Program-made: the position numbers and the translations under genes
Notes under the pieces: generated by a model
Seen by the model: only the letters and a program-made list of their open reading frames with translations
The model's database searches: none
Told to the model about the DNA's origin: nothing
Shown here: piece by piece, positions 12,170-23,494 of the stretch
How the letters are laid out: each line of letters begins with the position of its first letter
Position numbering within the stretch: position 1 is the stretch's first letter
Assembly (NCBI GenBank): GCA_947561715.1
Contig: OX387203.1
Coordinates: 2,790,001-2,854,000, forward strand
Direction of reading: 5' to 3'
Origin: Ascidia mentula
Lineage: Eukaryota > Chordata > Ascidiacea > Phlebobranchia > Ascidiidae
Length of the DNA: 64,000 nucleotides

Positions 12170-14071
12170 AGGGGGGCGTTACCCTCTACACCACGGCAGG
12201 TAAAGATAGTTTGATAACCTAATTGCTCTTTTAGCCTTCTTAGTAGAAGATTTTGCCTAAAAATAATCTGGACAATACCTACTTGACCTGGATGCGAAAT
12301 GTGGTGCAGAGCAATATGAGACGTGAGCTGTACCCCACGGCTGGTGACGATAGTGCGATGAAAGAAGAGCAGGTTAAGCTTGCATATTGCAGAGGTTTTA
12401 CAGCAAAATGATTGGGGTCAGCCCACCTTCGCGGGGGTTCGAACTGTGGTGCAGAACATTATGATATGAGAATTGTAACCTCTACACCACGCGCGGTGAC
12501 GGTGGTTCGATGAACTAATTGCCTTTTTAGCTTTCTTATTGCAGAATTTTTTACTGAAAACGATTTGAAACATAAGGACAATTTGAAGACGACAAACCGT
12601 CGCCAGTTGTGGTGTAGAGGTTAAAGTCTCATTCTTGCAATGCTCTGCAACCGAGTTCGAACCCCGGTAAAGGTAACATTCCCCATAACCGATAAGTCAC
12701 ATCGGGTTCGAACTATTCCCATTCACCGATAAACACTTACTGGCGACCGTCCTTAATATGGATGTCTGTCCCGACAAATATCTTAACGCACCCTCCAAAA
12801 AAGTCATTACAATAAATCTTGTAATAATAATGTGAGTCCTTGTAATTAATTGGTACATATCAGTGTAAGAACTGTTAAAGATAACTACTAACATGTCCAG
12901 TCCCGGTATTAAACCAAGAGCGATATATATGTACATACTTGATACATAGTAGTCACAATTAAGTCTCTCTTCCTGTAAATTCCGGTCAGTATCTATATTA
13001 GATCCTTGTCTATCCCCTGTAAGTCCCGGGAATAACCCAGAAGCGTTATAGCTTGATCTCACTAACCGTAAGTCCCGGTAATAAACATCGCGCTCAGTAT
13101 GTGTAATGGCCTGCTTAATAATAATCACAACCAGGAGACTTCCGCTGTAGATCAAGGTCAATAGTTATCATAACATAGTCTAACCACCAGGAGGTCCCGG
13201 CATAACCCAATAGCGTTAATTGGTAAATACAATATCTCCATTGTGTGAAAACCGCGGTAAGAAACCAGAAGAGCAGTAGGTCCTGCCTCGTAGTAGTAAT
13301 CAGAACTCACTCTCACCTTCACTAAGTCCCGCTCCAGTATCGTTAATAGTAACCTAAAACCCTAACCCGACCTAAACAGAATATCCAGAAAAAACAAGGG
13401 AACATACACAAATTTTTCTTAAATTTTGAAAAATCATTAGCTGACTAATCTCCTCGTGCGCCCGCTTCTGAGTTGGCCACCTGCCTATGCCCCCTGATGG
13501 GACACTTGCCCCCTGGTGGGGCGCTCCCTGATGGAGCATAAAGTGTGTTTTCGGACCTCGGTAGCCAACTCAGAAGCGGGGACTTCTTAGCCTGACTAAA
13601 CGCAGGGCTACCTGGCCGTGGTCCTTAGCCTGATTTCAGTGAGTTTAACGGGGGTGAGAGAGATAATTACCGAATTACTTTTACCTATCCGTGACAGGCA
13701 CACACACACGGAGAGGTGACACCAGCGTGAATTTAGATAGAGTGGGATAAGTCCGAACCCGAAGTGAATTAACGGTTACCGGGAAAGAAGTATTAACTTT
13801 ACCGGGGTTCGAACTGTGGTGCAGAGCATCAATAGAGGGGGGCGTTAACCTCTACACCACGGCTGGTGACGAATGTTTGCGAACCCAATTGCCCTTTTAG
13901 CTTTCTTATTGTAGAAGTTTTTGCCTCAAAATAATTGGGACAAGCCCTACTTCACCGGGGTTCGAACAGGGTTGGAGAGCATAACCAGAATGTGTCTTTA
14001 ACCGCTACACCACAATTACCGACGGTTTGCCGTCTTCAAATTGTCGTTGTATTTCAAATCGTCTTCAGGTA
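12170..14071 (-). repeat. Inverted array unit (left palindrome arm)
   Basis: From here to about 13970 the sequence is the reverse complement of 14170-15960. Paired landmarks are CCCTAACCCGACC at 13350-13371 with the TTAGGG-like motif at about 14770, and the module ending at 13803 with the module ending at 14340. Both pairs put the symmetry centre near 14071. The inner 200 bp or so are diverged modules rather than exact complements. Three diverged left-facing modules (about 12170, 12310 and 12435) occupy the outer end. Confidence 0.88.
13461..13580 (-). repeat. Hairpin element, inverted copy
   Basis: Reverse-complement copy of the hairpin found once in every direct unit. Its arms differ slightly here: the right arm reads GTAGCCAACTCAGAAGCGGG where the direct units have GTGGCC. 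Confidence 0.8.
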
Positions 14072-14272
14072 AAATACTGGAATAAGAAAGCTAAAAAAGC
14101 AATTAGTTCATCAAAACACCGTCACCAGTCGTGGTATAGAGGTTACAGATTCCTTCTCATTGTGCTCTGCACCACGGTTCGAACCCCAGTCAAGTAGGTA
14201 TTGTCAAGATTATTATTAGGCAAAAATTCTACAATGAGAAGGCTAAAAGGGCAATTAGGTTATCAAACATTC

Positions 14273-14345
14273 GTCACCAGCCGTGGTGTAGAGGTTAACG
14301 CCCCCCTCTATTGATGCTCTGCACCACAGTTCGAACCCCGGTAAA
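14273..14345 (+). repeat. Representative right-facing tRNA-like module
   Basis: An A box TGGTGTAGAGG at 14284-14294 fits TRGYNNARNNG exactly, and a B box GTTCGAACC at 14329-14337 fits GWTCRANNC, with 34 nt between them. This is normal spacing for a tRNA-type pol III promoter. The T stem does not pair, so the cloverleaf is lost: a tRNA-derived (SINE-type) sequence and not a working tRNA. About 60 similar modules face right across the array, with variable centres (CTCTATTGATGCTC, ATCTCATAATGCTCAG, CTACCCCGTAATGCTC). Confidence 0.8.
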
Positions 14346-14560
14346 GTTAATACTTCTTTCCCGGTAACCGTTAATTCACTTCGGGTTCGGACTTATCCCA
14401 CTCTAACTAAATTCACGCTGGTGTCACCAATCCGTGTGTGTGCCTGTCACGGATGGGTAAAAGTAATTCGGTAATTATCTCTCTCACCCCCGTTAAACTC
14501 ACTGAAATCAGGCTAAGGACCGCGGCCAGGTAGCCCTGCGTTTAGTCAGGCTAAGAAGTC

Positions 14561-14680
14561 CCCGCTTCTGAGTTGGCCACCGAGGTCCGAAAACACACTT
14601 TATGCTCCATCAGGGAGCGCCCCACCAGGGGGCAAGTGTCCCATCAGGGGGCATAGGCAGGTGGCCAACTCAGAAGCGGG
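14561..14680. repeat. Hairpin element of the array unit (type example)
   Basis: CCCGCTTCTGAGTTGGCCAC is repeated as its exact reverse complement at 14661-14680. The 80-nt loop holds short echoes: CCATCAGGG, CCCACCAGGG and CCCATCAGGG. It occurs once per unit. In units 3 and 4 the left arm is damaged (TTGACCTCCAAAACACTC), and unit 5 has lost part of the loop. It is MITE-like in shape, but no target-site duplication is visible. Confidence 0.85.
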
Positions 14681-14767
14681 CGCACAAGGAGATTAGTCAG
14701 CTAATGATTTTTCAAAATTTAAGAAAAATTTGTGTATGTCCCCTTGTTTTTTCTCGATATTCTGTTT

Positions 14768-14792
14768 AGGTCGGGTTAGGGTTTTAGGTTAC
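14768..14792 (+). repeat. Telomere-like motif in the unit linker
   Basis: GGGTTAGGGTTTTAGG occurs at the same place in every unit (near 14770, 16909, 19144, 21404, 23684, 25977, 28270, 30560 and 32877) and inverted near 13350. It holds one exact TTAGGG and one degenerate repeat, too few for a true telomere tract. Confidence 0.7.
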
Positions 14793-15475
14793 TATTACCG
14801 ATAGTGGAACGATATTTAGTGAAGGTGAGATTGAGTTCTGTTTACTACTGGGGAGGCATGACCTACTTCTCTTATGGTTTCGTACCGCAAGTTACTACGA
14901 AGGAAACATTGTATTTACCATTTAACGCTATTGGGTTATGCCGGGACCTCCTGGTGGTTGGACTATGTTATGATAACTATTGACCGTGATCTACAGCGGA
15001 AGTATCCGGGTTGTGATTATTATTAAGCAGGCCATTACTCATACTGAGCTCGATGTTTATTACCGGGACTTACGGTTAGTGAGATCAAGCTTTAACGCTT
15101 CTGGGTTATTCCCGGGACTTACAGGGGGATAGACAAGGATCTAATATAGATACTGACCGGAATTTACAGGAAGAGAGACTTAACTGTGACTAGTATTTAT
15201 TAGGTGTGAACATATTTATATCGCTCTTGGTTTAATACCGGGACTGGACACGTTAGTAGTTATCTTTAACAGTTCTTAGACTGTGATATACCAATTATTT
15301 ACAAGGATTCACATTACTATTACAGGATTTATTATGATGACTTTTTTGGAGGGTGCGTTAAGATATTTGTCGGGACAGACATCCATATTAAGGACGGTCG
15401 CCAGTAAGTGTTTATCGGTGAATGGGAATAGTTCGAACCCGACGTGACTTATCGGTTATGGGGAAAGTTACCTTT

Positions 15476-15545
15476 ACCGGGGTTCGAACTCGGGTGCAGA
15501 GCATTACAAGAATGTGCCTCTAACCTCTACACCACAACTGGCGAC
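15476..15545 (-). repeat. Representative left-facing tRNA-like module
   Basis: Read on the minus strand it has the A box TGGTGTAGAGG and a B box in CCCGAGTTCGAACCCCGG. Four of the five T-stem pairs are kept (CCGAG against CCCGG), so it is closer to a tRNA than the right-facing modules. One such module sits at the linker-side end of each unit (about 17625, 19855, 22115, 24395, 26690, 28980, 31262 and 33573), facing away from the others. Confidence 0.78.
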
Positions 15546-16699
15546 GGTTTGTCGTCTTCAAATTATAAATATTTTTCAAAACGTTTTCAGTCAAAAATTC
15601 GGCAATAAGACAGCTAAGAAGGCAATTAGTTCATCAAACAACCGTCACCACTCGTGGTGTGGAGGTTAAAATTCCTACCCCGTAATGCTCTGTACCTCAG
15701 TTCGAACCCCGGTGAGGTAGGGCTAGGCTAAATTATATTTAGGCAAAAAACTTCTACAATAAGAAGACCAAAAGGGCTATTAGGTTATCAAACATTCGTT
15801 ACCAGCCGTGGTGTAGAGGTTAACGCCCCCCTCTATTGATGCTAAGCACCACAGTTCGAACCCCGGTGAGTTAGGGCTTGGCCAAAATGTATTTAGGCAA
15901 AAAACTTCTACAATAAGAAAGCTAAAAGGGCAATTAGGTTGTCAAATATTCGTCACCAGCCGTGGTGTAGAGGTTAAAGCTCCGATCTCATAATGCTCAG
16001 CACCACAGTTCGAACCCCGGTGAGGTAGGGCTTGGCCAAATTATATTTAGGCAAAAAACTTCTGCAATAAGAAAGCTAAAAAGGCAATTAGGTTACTAAA
16101 CAAACGTCACCAGCCGTGGTGTAGAGGTTAACGCCCCCCTTTATTGATGGTCTCCACCGCTGTTCGAATCCCGGTCAAGTAGTGATTGCCCAAACTATTT
16201 TTAGGCAAACAACTTCGACAATAAGAAAGCTAAAAGGATAATTAGGTTATCAAACATTCGTCACCAGCCGTGGTGTAGAGGTTAACGTCCCCCTCTATTG
16301 ATGCTCTCCCCCGCTGTTCGAATCCCGGTCAAGTAGTGCTTGTCCAAATTTTTTTTAAGCAAAAGATCTACAATAAGAAAACTAAAAGGTTAGTTAGGTT
16401 ATCAAACATTCGTCACCAGCCGTGGTGTAGAGGTTAACGCCCCACTCTATTGATGCTCTACACCACAGTTCGAACCCCGGTAATGTTAATACTTCTTTCC
16501 CGGTAACCGTTAATTCACTTCGGGTTCGGACTTATCCCTCTCTAACTAAATTAACGCTGGTGTCACCTCTCCGTGTGTGTGCCTGTCACGGATGGGTAAA
16601 AGTAATTCGGTAATTATCTCTCTCATCCCCGTTAAACTCACTGAAATCAGGCTAAGGACCACGGCCAGGTAGCCCTGCGTTTAGTCAGGCTAAGAAGTC

Positions 16700-18968
16700 C
16701 CCGCTTCTGAGTTGGCCACCGAGGTCCGAAAACACACTTTATGCTCCATCAGGGAGCGCCCCACCAGGGGGCAAGTGTCCCATCAGGGGGCATAGGCAGG
16801 TGGCCAACTCAGAAGCGGGCGCACGAGGAGATTAGTCAGCCAATGATTTTTTAAAATTGAAGAAAAATTTGTGTATGTCCCCTTGTTTTTTCTGGATATT
16901 CCGTTTAGGTCGGGTTAGGGTTTTAGGTTACCATTAACAATAGTGGAACGGGACTTAGTTAATGTGAGATTGAGTTCTGTTTACTAGTGGGGAGGCCGGA
17001 CCTACTTCTCTTATGGTTTCTTACCGCGAGTTACTACGATGGAAACATTGTATTTACCATTTAACGCTATTGGGTTATGTCGGGACCTCTTGGTGGTTAG
17101 ACTAGGTTATGATAACTATTGACCGTGATCTACAGCGGAAGTCTCCTGGTTGTGATTATTATTAAGCAGGACATTACACATACTGAGCGCGATGTTTATT
17201 ACCGGGACTTACGGTTAGTGAGATCAAGCTTTAACGCTTCTGGGTTATTCCCGGGACTTACAGGGGGATAGACAAGGATTTAATATAGATACTGACCGGA
17301 ATTTACAGGAAGAGAGACTTAACTGTGACTAGTATTTATTAGGTGTGAACATATTTATATCGCTCTTGGTTTAATACCGGGACCTCACACGTTAGTAGTT
17401 ATCTTTAACAGTTCTTAGACTGTGATATACCAATTATTTACAAGGATTCACATTACTATTTCAGGATTTATTATGATGACTTTTTTGGAGGGTGCGTTAA
17501 GATATTTGTCGGGACAGACATCCATATTAAGGACGGTCGCCAGTAAGAGTTTATCGGTGAATGGGAATAGTTCGAACCCGACGTGACTTATCGGTTATGG
17601 GGAAAGTTATCTTTACCGGGGTTCGAACTCGGGTGCAGAGCATTACAAGAATGTGCCTCTAACCTCTACACCACAACTGGCGACGGTTTGTCGTCTTCAA
17701 ATTATAAATATTTTTCAAAACGTTTTCAGTCAAAAATTCTGCAATAAGACAGCTAAGAAGGCAATTAGTTCATCAAACAACCGTCACCACTCGTGGTGTA
17801 GAGGTTAAAATTCCTACCCCGTAATGCTCTGTACCTCAGTTCGAACCCCGGTGAGGTAGGGCTAGGCTAAATTATATTTAGGCAAAAAACTTCCACAATA
17901 AGAAGACCAAAAGGGCTATTAGGTTATCAAACATTCGTTACCAGCCGTAGTGTAGAGGTTAACGCCCCCCTCTATTGATGCTAAGCACCACAGTTCGAAC
18001 CCCGGTGAGGTAGGGCTTGGCCAAAATACATTTAGGCAAAAAACTTCTACAATAAGAAAGCTTAAAGGGCAATTAGGTTGTCAAATATTCGTCACCAGCC
18101 GTGGTGTTGAGGTTAAAGCTCCCATCTCATAATGCTCAGCACCACAGTTCGAACCCTGGTGAGGTAGGGCTTGGCCAAATTATATTTTGGCAAAAAACTT
18201 CTACAATAAGAAAGCTAAAGAGGCAATTAGTTTATCAAATGTTCGTCACCAGCCGTGGTGTAGAGGTAAAAGCTCCCATCTCATAATGCTCAGCACCACA
18301 GTTCGAACCCCGGTGAGGTAGGGCTTGGCCAAATTATATTTAGGCAAAAAACTTCTACAATAAGAAAGCTAAAAGGGCAATTAGGTTACTAAACAAACGT
18401 CACCAGCCGTGGTGTAGAGGTTAACGCCCCCCTCTATAGATGGTCTCCACCGCTGTTCGAATCCCGGTCAAGTAGTGATTGCCCAAACTATTTTTAGGCA
18501 AACAACTTCGACAACAAGAAAGCTAAAAGGATAAATATGTTATCAAACATTCGTCACCAGCCGTGGTGTAGAGGTTAACGTCCCCCTCTATTGATGCTCT
18601 CCACCGCTGTTCGAATCCCGGTCAAGTAGTGTTTGTCCAAATTATTTTTAAGCAAAAGATCTACAATACGAAAGCTAAAAGGTTAGTTAGGTTATCAAAC
18701 ATTCGTCACCAGCCGTGGTGTAGAGGTTAACGTCCCCCTCTATTGATGCTCTACACCACAGTTCGAACCCCCGGTAAAGTTAATACTTCTTTCCCGGTAA
18801 TTATCCCTCTCTAACTAAATTAACGCTGGTGTCACCTCTCCGTGTGTGTGCCTGTCACGGATGGGTAAAAGTAATTCGGTAATTATCTCTCTCATCCCCG
18901 TTAAACTCACTGAAATCAGGCTAAGGACCACGGCCAGGTAGCCCTGCGTTTAGTCAGGCTAAGAAGTC
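16700..18968 (+). repeat. Array unit 2
   Basis: Unit of 2269 bp with seven right-facing modules. About 29 bp are missing from the tail near 18800, where the CCGTTAATTCACTTCGGG block of other units is absent. Confidence 0.85.
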
Positions 18969-21228
18969 CCCGCTTCTGAGTTGACCTCCAAAACACTCAT
19001 TATGCTCCATCAGGGAGCGCCCCACCAGGGGGCAAGTGTCCCATCAGGGGGCATAGGCAGGTGGCCAACTCAGAAGCGGGCGCACGAGGAGATGAAGAAA
19101 AATTTGTGTATGTCCCCTTCTTTTTTCTGGATATTCCGTTTAGGTCGGGTTAGGGTTTTAGGTTACCATTAACGATAGTGGAACGGGACTTAGTTAATGT
19201 GAGATTGAGTTCTGTTTACTAGTGGGGAGGCCGGACCTACTTCTCTTATGGTTTCTTACCGCGAGTTACTACGATGGAAACATTGTATTTACCATTTAAC
19301 GCTATTGGGTTATGCCGGGACCTCTTGGTGGTTAGACTAGGTTATGATAACTATTGACCTTGATCTACAGCGGAAGTCTCCTGGTTGTGATTATTATTAA
19401 GCAGGACATTACACATACTGAGCTCGATGTTTATTACCGGGACTTACGGTTAGTGAGATCAAGCTTTAACGCTTCTGGGTTATTCCCGGGACTTACAGGG
19501 GGATAAACAAGGATTTAATATAGATACTGACCGGAATTTACAGGAAGAGAGACTTAACTGTGACTAGTATTTATTAGGTGTGAACATATTTATATCGCTC
19601 TTGGTTTAATACCGGGACCTCACACGTTAGTAGTTATCTTTAACAGTTCTTAGACTGTGATATACCAATTATTTACAAGGATTCACATTACTATTACAGG
19701 ATTTATTAAGATGACTTTTTTGGAGGGTGCGTTAAGATATTTGTCGGGACAGACATCCATATTAAGGACGGTCGCCAGTAAGAGTTTATCGGTGAATGGG
19801 AATAGTTCGAACCCGACGTGACTTATCGGTTATGGGGAAAGTTATCTTTACCGGGGTTCGAACTCGGGTGCAGAGCATTACAAGAATGTGCCTCTAACCT
19901 CTACACCACAACTGGCGACGGTTTGTCGTCTTCAAATTATAAATATTTTTCAAAACGTTTTCAGTCAAAAATTCTGCAATAAGACAGCTAAGAAGGCAAT
20001 TAGTTCATCAAACAACCGTCACCACTCGTGGTGTAGAGGTTAAAATTCCTACCCCGTAATGCTCTGTACCTCAGTTCGAACCCCGGTGAGGTAGGGCTAG
20101 GCTAAATTATATTTAGGCAAAAAACTTCCACAATAAGAAGACCAAAAGGGCTATTAGGTTATCAAACATTCGTTACCAGCCGTAGTGTAGAGGTTAACGC
20201 CCCCCTCTATTGATGCTAAGCACCACAGTTCGAACCCCGGTGAGGTAGGGCTTGGCCAAAATACATTTAGGCAAAAAACTTCTACAATAAGAAAGCTTAA
20301 AGGGCAATTAGGTTGTCAAATATTCGTCACCAGCCTTGGTGTTGAGGTTAAAGCTCCCATCTCATAATGCTCAGCACCACAGTTCGAACCCTGGTGAGGT
20401 AGGGCTTGGCCAAATTATATTTTGGCAAAAAACTTCTACAATAAGAAAGCTAAAGAGGCAATTAGTTTATCAAATGTTCGTCACCAGCCGTGGTGTAGAG
20501 GTAAAAGCTCCCATCTCATAATGCTCAGCACCACAGTTCGAACCCCGGTGAGGTAGGGCTTGGCCAAATTATATTTAGGCAAAAAACTTCTACAATAAGA
20601 AAGCTAAAAGGGCAATTAGGTTACTAAACAAACGTCACCAGCCGTGGTGTAGAGGTTAACGCCCCCCTCTATAGATGGTCTCCACCGCTGTTCGAATCCC
20701 GGTCAAGTAGTGATTGCCCAAACTATTTTTAGGCAAACAACTTCGACAATAAGAAAGCTAAAAGGATAAATATGTTATCAAACATTCGTCACCAGCCGTG
20801 GTGTAGAGGTTAACGTCCCCCTCTATTGATGCTCTCCACCGCTGTTCGAATCCCGGTCAAGTAGTGTTTGTCCAAATTATTTTTAAGCAAAAGATCTACA
20901 ATAAGAAAGCTAAAAGGTTAGTTAGGTTATCAAACATTCGTCACCAGCCGTGGTGTAGAGGTTAACGCCCCCCTCTATTGATGCTCTACACCACAGTTCG
21001 AACCCCCGGTAAAGTTAATACTTCTTTCCCGGTAACCGTTAATTCACTTCGGGTTCGGACTTATCCCTCTCTAACTAAATTAACGCTGGTGTCACCTCTC
21101 CGTGTGTGTGCCTGTCACGGATGGGTAAAAGTAATTCGGTAATTATCTCTCTCATCCCCGTTAAACTCACTGAAATCAGGCTAAGGACCACGGCCAGGTA
21201 GCCCTGCGTTTAGTCAGGCTAAGAAGTC
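18969..21228 (+). repeat. Array unit 3
   Basis: Unit of 2260 bp. It shares with unit 4 the damaged hairpin arm and a shortened segment after the hairpin (GAGGAGATGAAGAAAAATTT). The two units look almost identical throughout. Confidence 0.85.
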
Positions 21229-23494
21229 CCCGCTTCTGAGTTGACCTCCAAAACACTCATTATGCTCCATCAGGGAGCGCCCCACCAGGGGGCAAGTGTC
21301 CCATCAGGGGGCATAGGCAGGTGGCCAACTCAGAAGCGGGCGCACGAGGAGATGAAGAAAAATTTGTGTATGTCCCCTTCTTTTTTCTGGATATTCCGTT
21401 TAGGTCGGGTTAGGGTTTTAGGTTACCATTAACGATAGTGGAACGGGACTTAGTTAATGTGAGATTGAGTTCTGTTTACTAGTGGGGAGGCCGGACCTAC
21501 TTCTCTTATGGTTTCTTACCGCGAGTTACTACGATGGAAACATTGTATTTACCATTTAACGCTATTGGGTTATGCCGGGACCTCTTGGTGGTTAGACTAG
21601 GTTATGATAACTATTGACCTTGATCTACAGCGGAAGTCTCCTGGTTGTGATTATTATTAAGCAGGACATTACACATACTGAGCTCGATGTTTATTACCGG
21701 GACTTACGGTTAGTGAGATCAAGCTTTAACGCTTCTGGGTTATTCCCGGGACTTACAGGGGGATAAACAAGGATTTAATATAGATACTGATCGGAATTTA
21801 CAGGAAGAGAGACTTAACTGTGACTAGTATTTATTAGGTGTGAACATATTTATATCGCTCTTGGTTTAATACCGGGACCTCACACGTTAGTAGTTATCTT
21901 TAACAGTTCTTAGACTGTGATATACCAATTATTTACAAGGATTCACATTACTATTACAGGATTTATTATGATGACTTTTTTGGAGGGTGCGTTAAGATAT
22001 TTGTCGGGACAGACATCCATATTAAGGACGGTCGCCAGTAAGAGTTTATCGGTGAATGGGAATAGTTCGAACCCGACGTGACTTATCGGTTATGGGGAAA
22101 GTTATCTTTACCGGGGTTCGAACTCGGGTGCAGAGCATTACAAGAATGTGCCTCTAACCTCTACACCACAACTGGCGACGGTTTGTCGTCTTCAAATTAT
22201 AAATATTTTTCAAAACGTTTTCAGTCAAAAATTCTGCAATAAGACAGCTAAGAAGGCAATTAGTTCATCAAACAACCGTCACCACTCGTGGTGTAGAGGT
22301 TAAAATTCCTACCCCGTAATGCTCTGTACCTCAGTTCGAACCCCGGTGAGGTAGGGCTAGGCTAAATTATATTTAGGCAAAAAACTTCCACAATAAGAAG
22401 ACCAAAAGGGCTATTAGGTTATCAAACATTCGTTACCAGCCGTAGTGTAGAGGTTAACGCCCCCCTCTATTGATGCTAAGCACCACAGTTCGAACCCCGG
22501 TGAGGTAGGGCTTGGCCAAAATACATTTAGGCAAAAAACTTCTACAATAAGAAAGCTTAAAGGGCAATTAGGTTGTCAAATATTCGTCACCAGCCTTGGT
22601 GTTGAGGTTAAAGCTCCCATCTCATAATGCTCAGCACCACAGTTCGAACCCTGGTGAGGTAGGGCTTGGCCAAATTATATTTTGGCAAAAAACTTCTACA
22701 ATAAGAAAGCTAAAGAGGCAATTAGTTTATCAAATGTTCGTCACCAGCCGTGGTGTAGAGGCAAAAGCTCCCATCTCATAATGCTCAGCACCACAGTTCG
22801 AACCCCGGTGAGGTAGGGCTTGGCCAAATTATATTTAGGCAAAAAACTTCTACAATAAGAAAGCTAAAAGGGCAATTAGGTTACTAAACAAACGTCACCA
22901 GCCGTGGTGTAGAGGTTAACGCCCCCCTCTATAGATGGTCTCCACCGCTGTTCGAATCCCGGTCAAGTAGTGATTGCCCAAACTATTTTTAGGCAAACAA
23001 CTTCGACAATAAGAAAGCTAAAAGGATAAATATGTTATCAAACATTCGTCACCAGCCGTGGTGTAGAGGTTAACGTCCCCCTCTATTGATGCTCTCCACC
23101 GCTGTTCGAATCCCGGTCAAGTAGTGTTTGTCCAAATTATTTTTAAGCAAAAGATCTACAATAAGAAAGCTAAAAGGTTAGTTAGGTTATCAAACATTCG
23201 TCACCAGCCGTGGTGTAGAGGTTAACGCCCCCCTCTATTGATGCTCTACACCACAGTTCGAACCCCCGGTAAAGTTAATACTTCTTTCCCGGTAACCGTT
23301 AATTCACTTCGGGTTCGGACTTATCCCTCTCTAACTAAATTAACGCTGGTGTCACCTCTCCGTGTGTGTGCCTGTCACGGATGGGTAAAAGTAATTCGAT
23401 AATTATCTCTCTCATCCCCGTTAAACTCACTGAAATCAGGCTAAGGACCACGACCACGGCCAGGTAGCCCTGCGTTTAGTCAGGCTAAGAAGTC
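21229..23494 (+). repeat. Array unit 4
   Basis: Near-identical to unit 3 except for scattered single bases and a short duplication CCACGACCACGG near the right end. Seven right-facing modules and one left-facing module. Confidence 0.85.

Larger units (their letters stand above)
14561..16699 (+). repeat. Array unit 1
   Basis: The shortest full unit, 2139 bp, with one left-facing and six right-facing modules. It forms the right arm of the large palindrome. Its linker differs from the others at several positions shared with the inverted unit, for example a GATATTTAG variant where others read GGGACTTAG. Confidence 0.85.

Noticed and set aside
12697-13161. 154-codon open frame on the minus strand in the inverted array unit
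   Set aside because: It lies in the unit linker. The same frame is interrupted by stops in the direct copies, and it has no recognisable domain, so chance openness in a satellite is the simpler reading.
14768-14792. True telomere or subtelomere boundary
   Set aside because: Only one exact TTAGGG and one degenerate repeat occur per unit; there is no extended tract and genes lie on both sides.
18101-18286. Repeated 61-codon frame recurring in five array units
   Set aside because: The frame recurs because the DNA repeats. It spans two tRNA-like modules and has no start context or protein-like composition.
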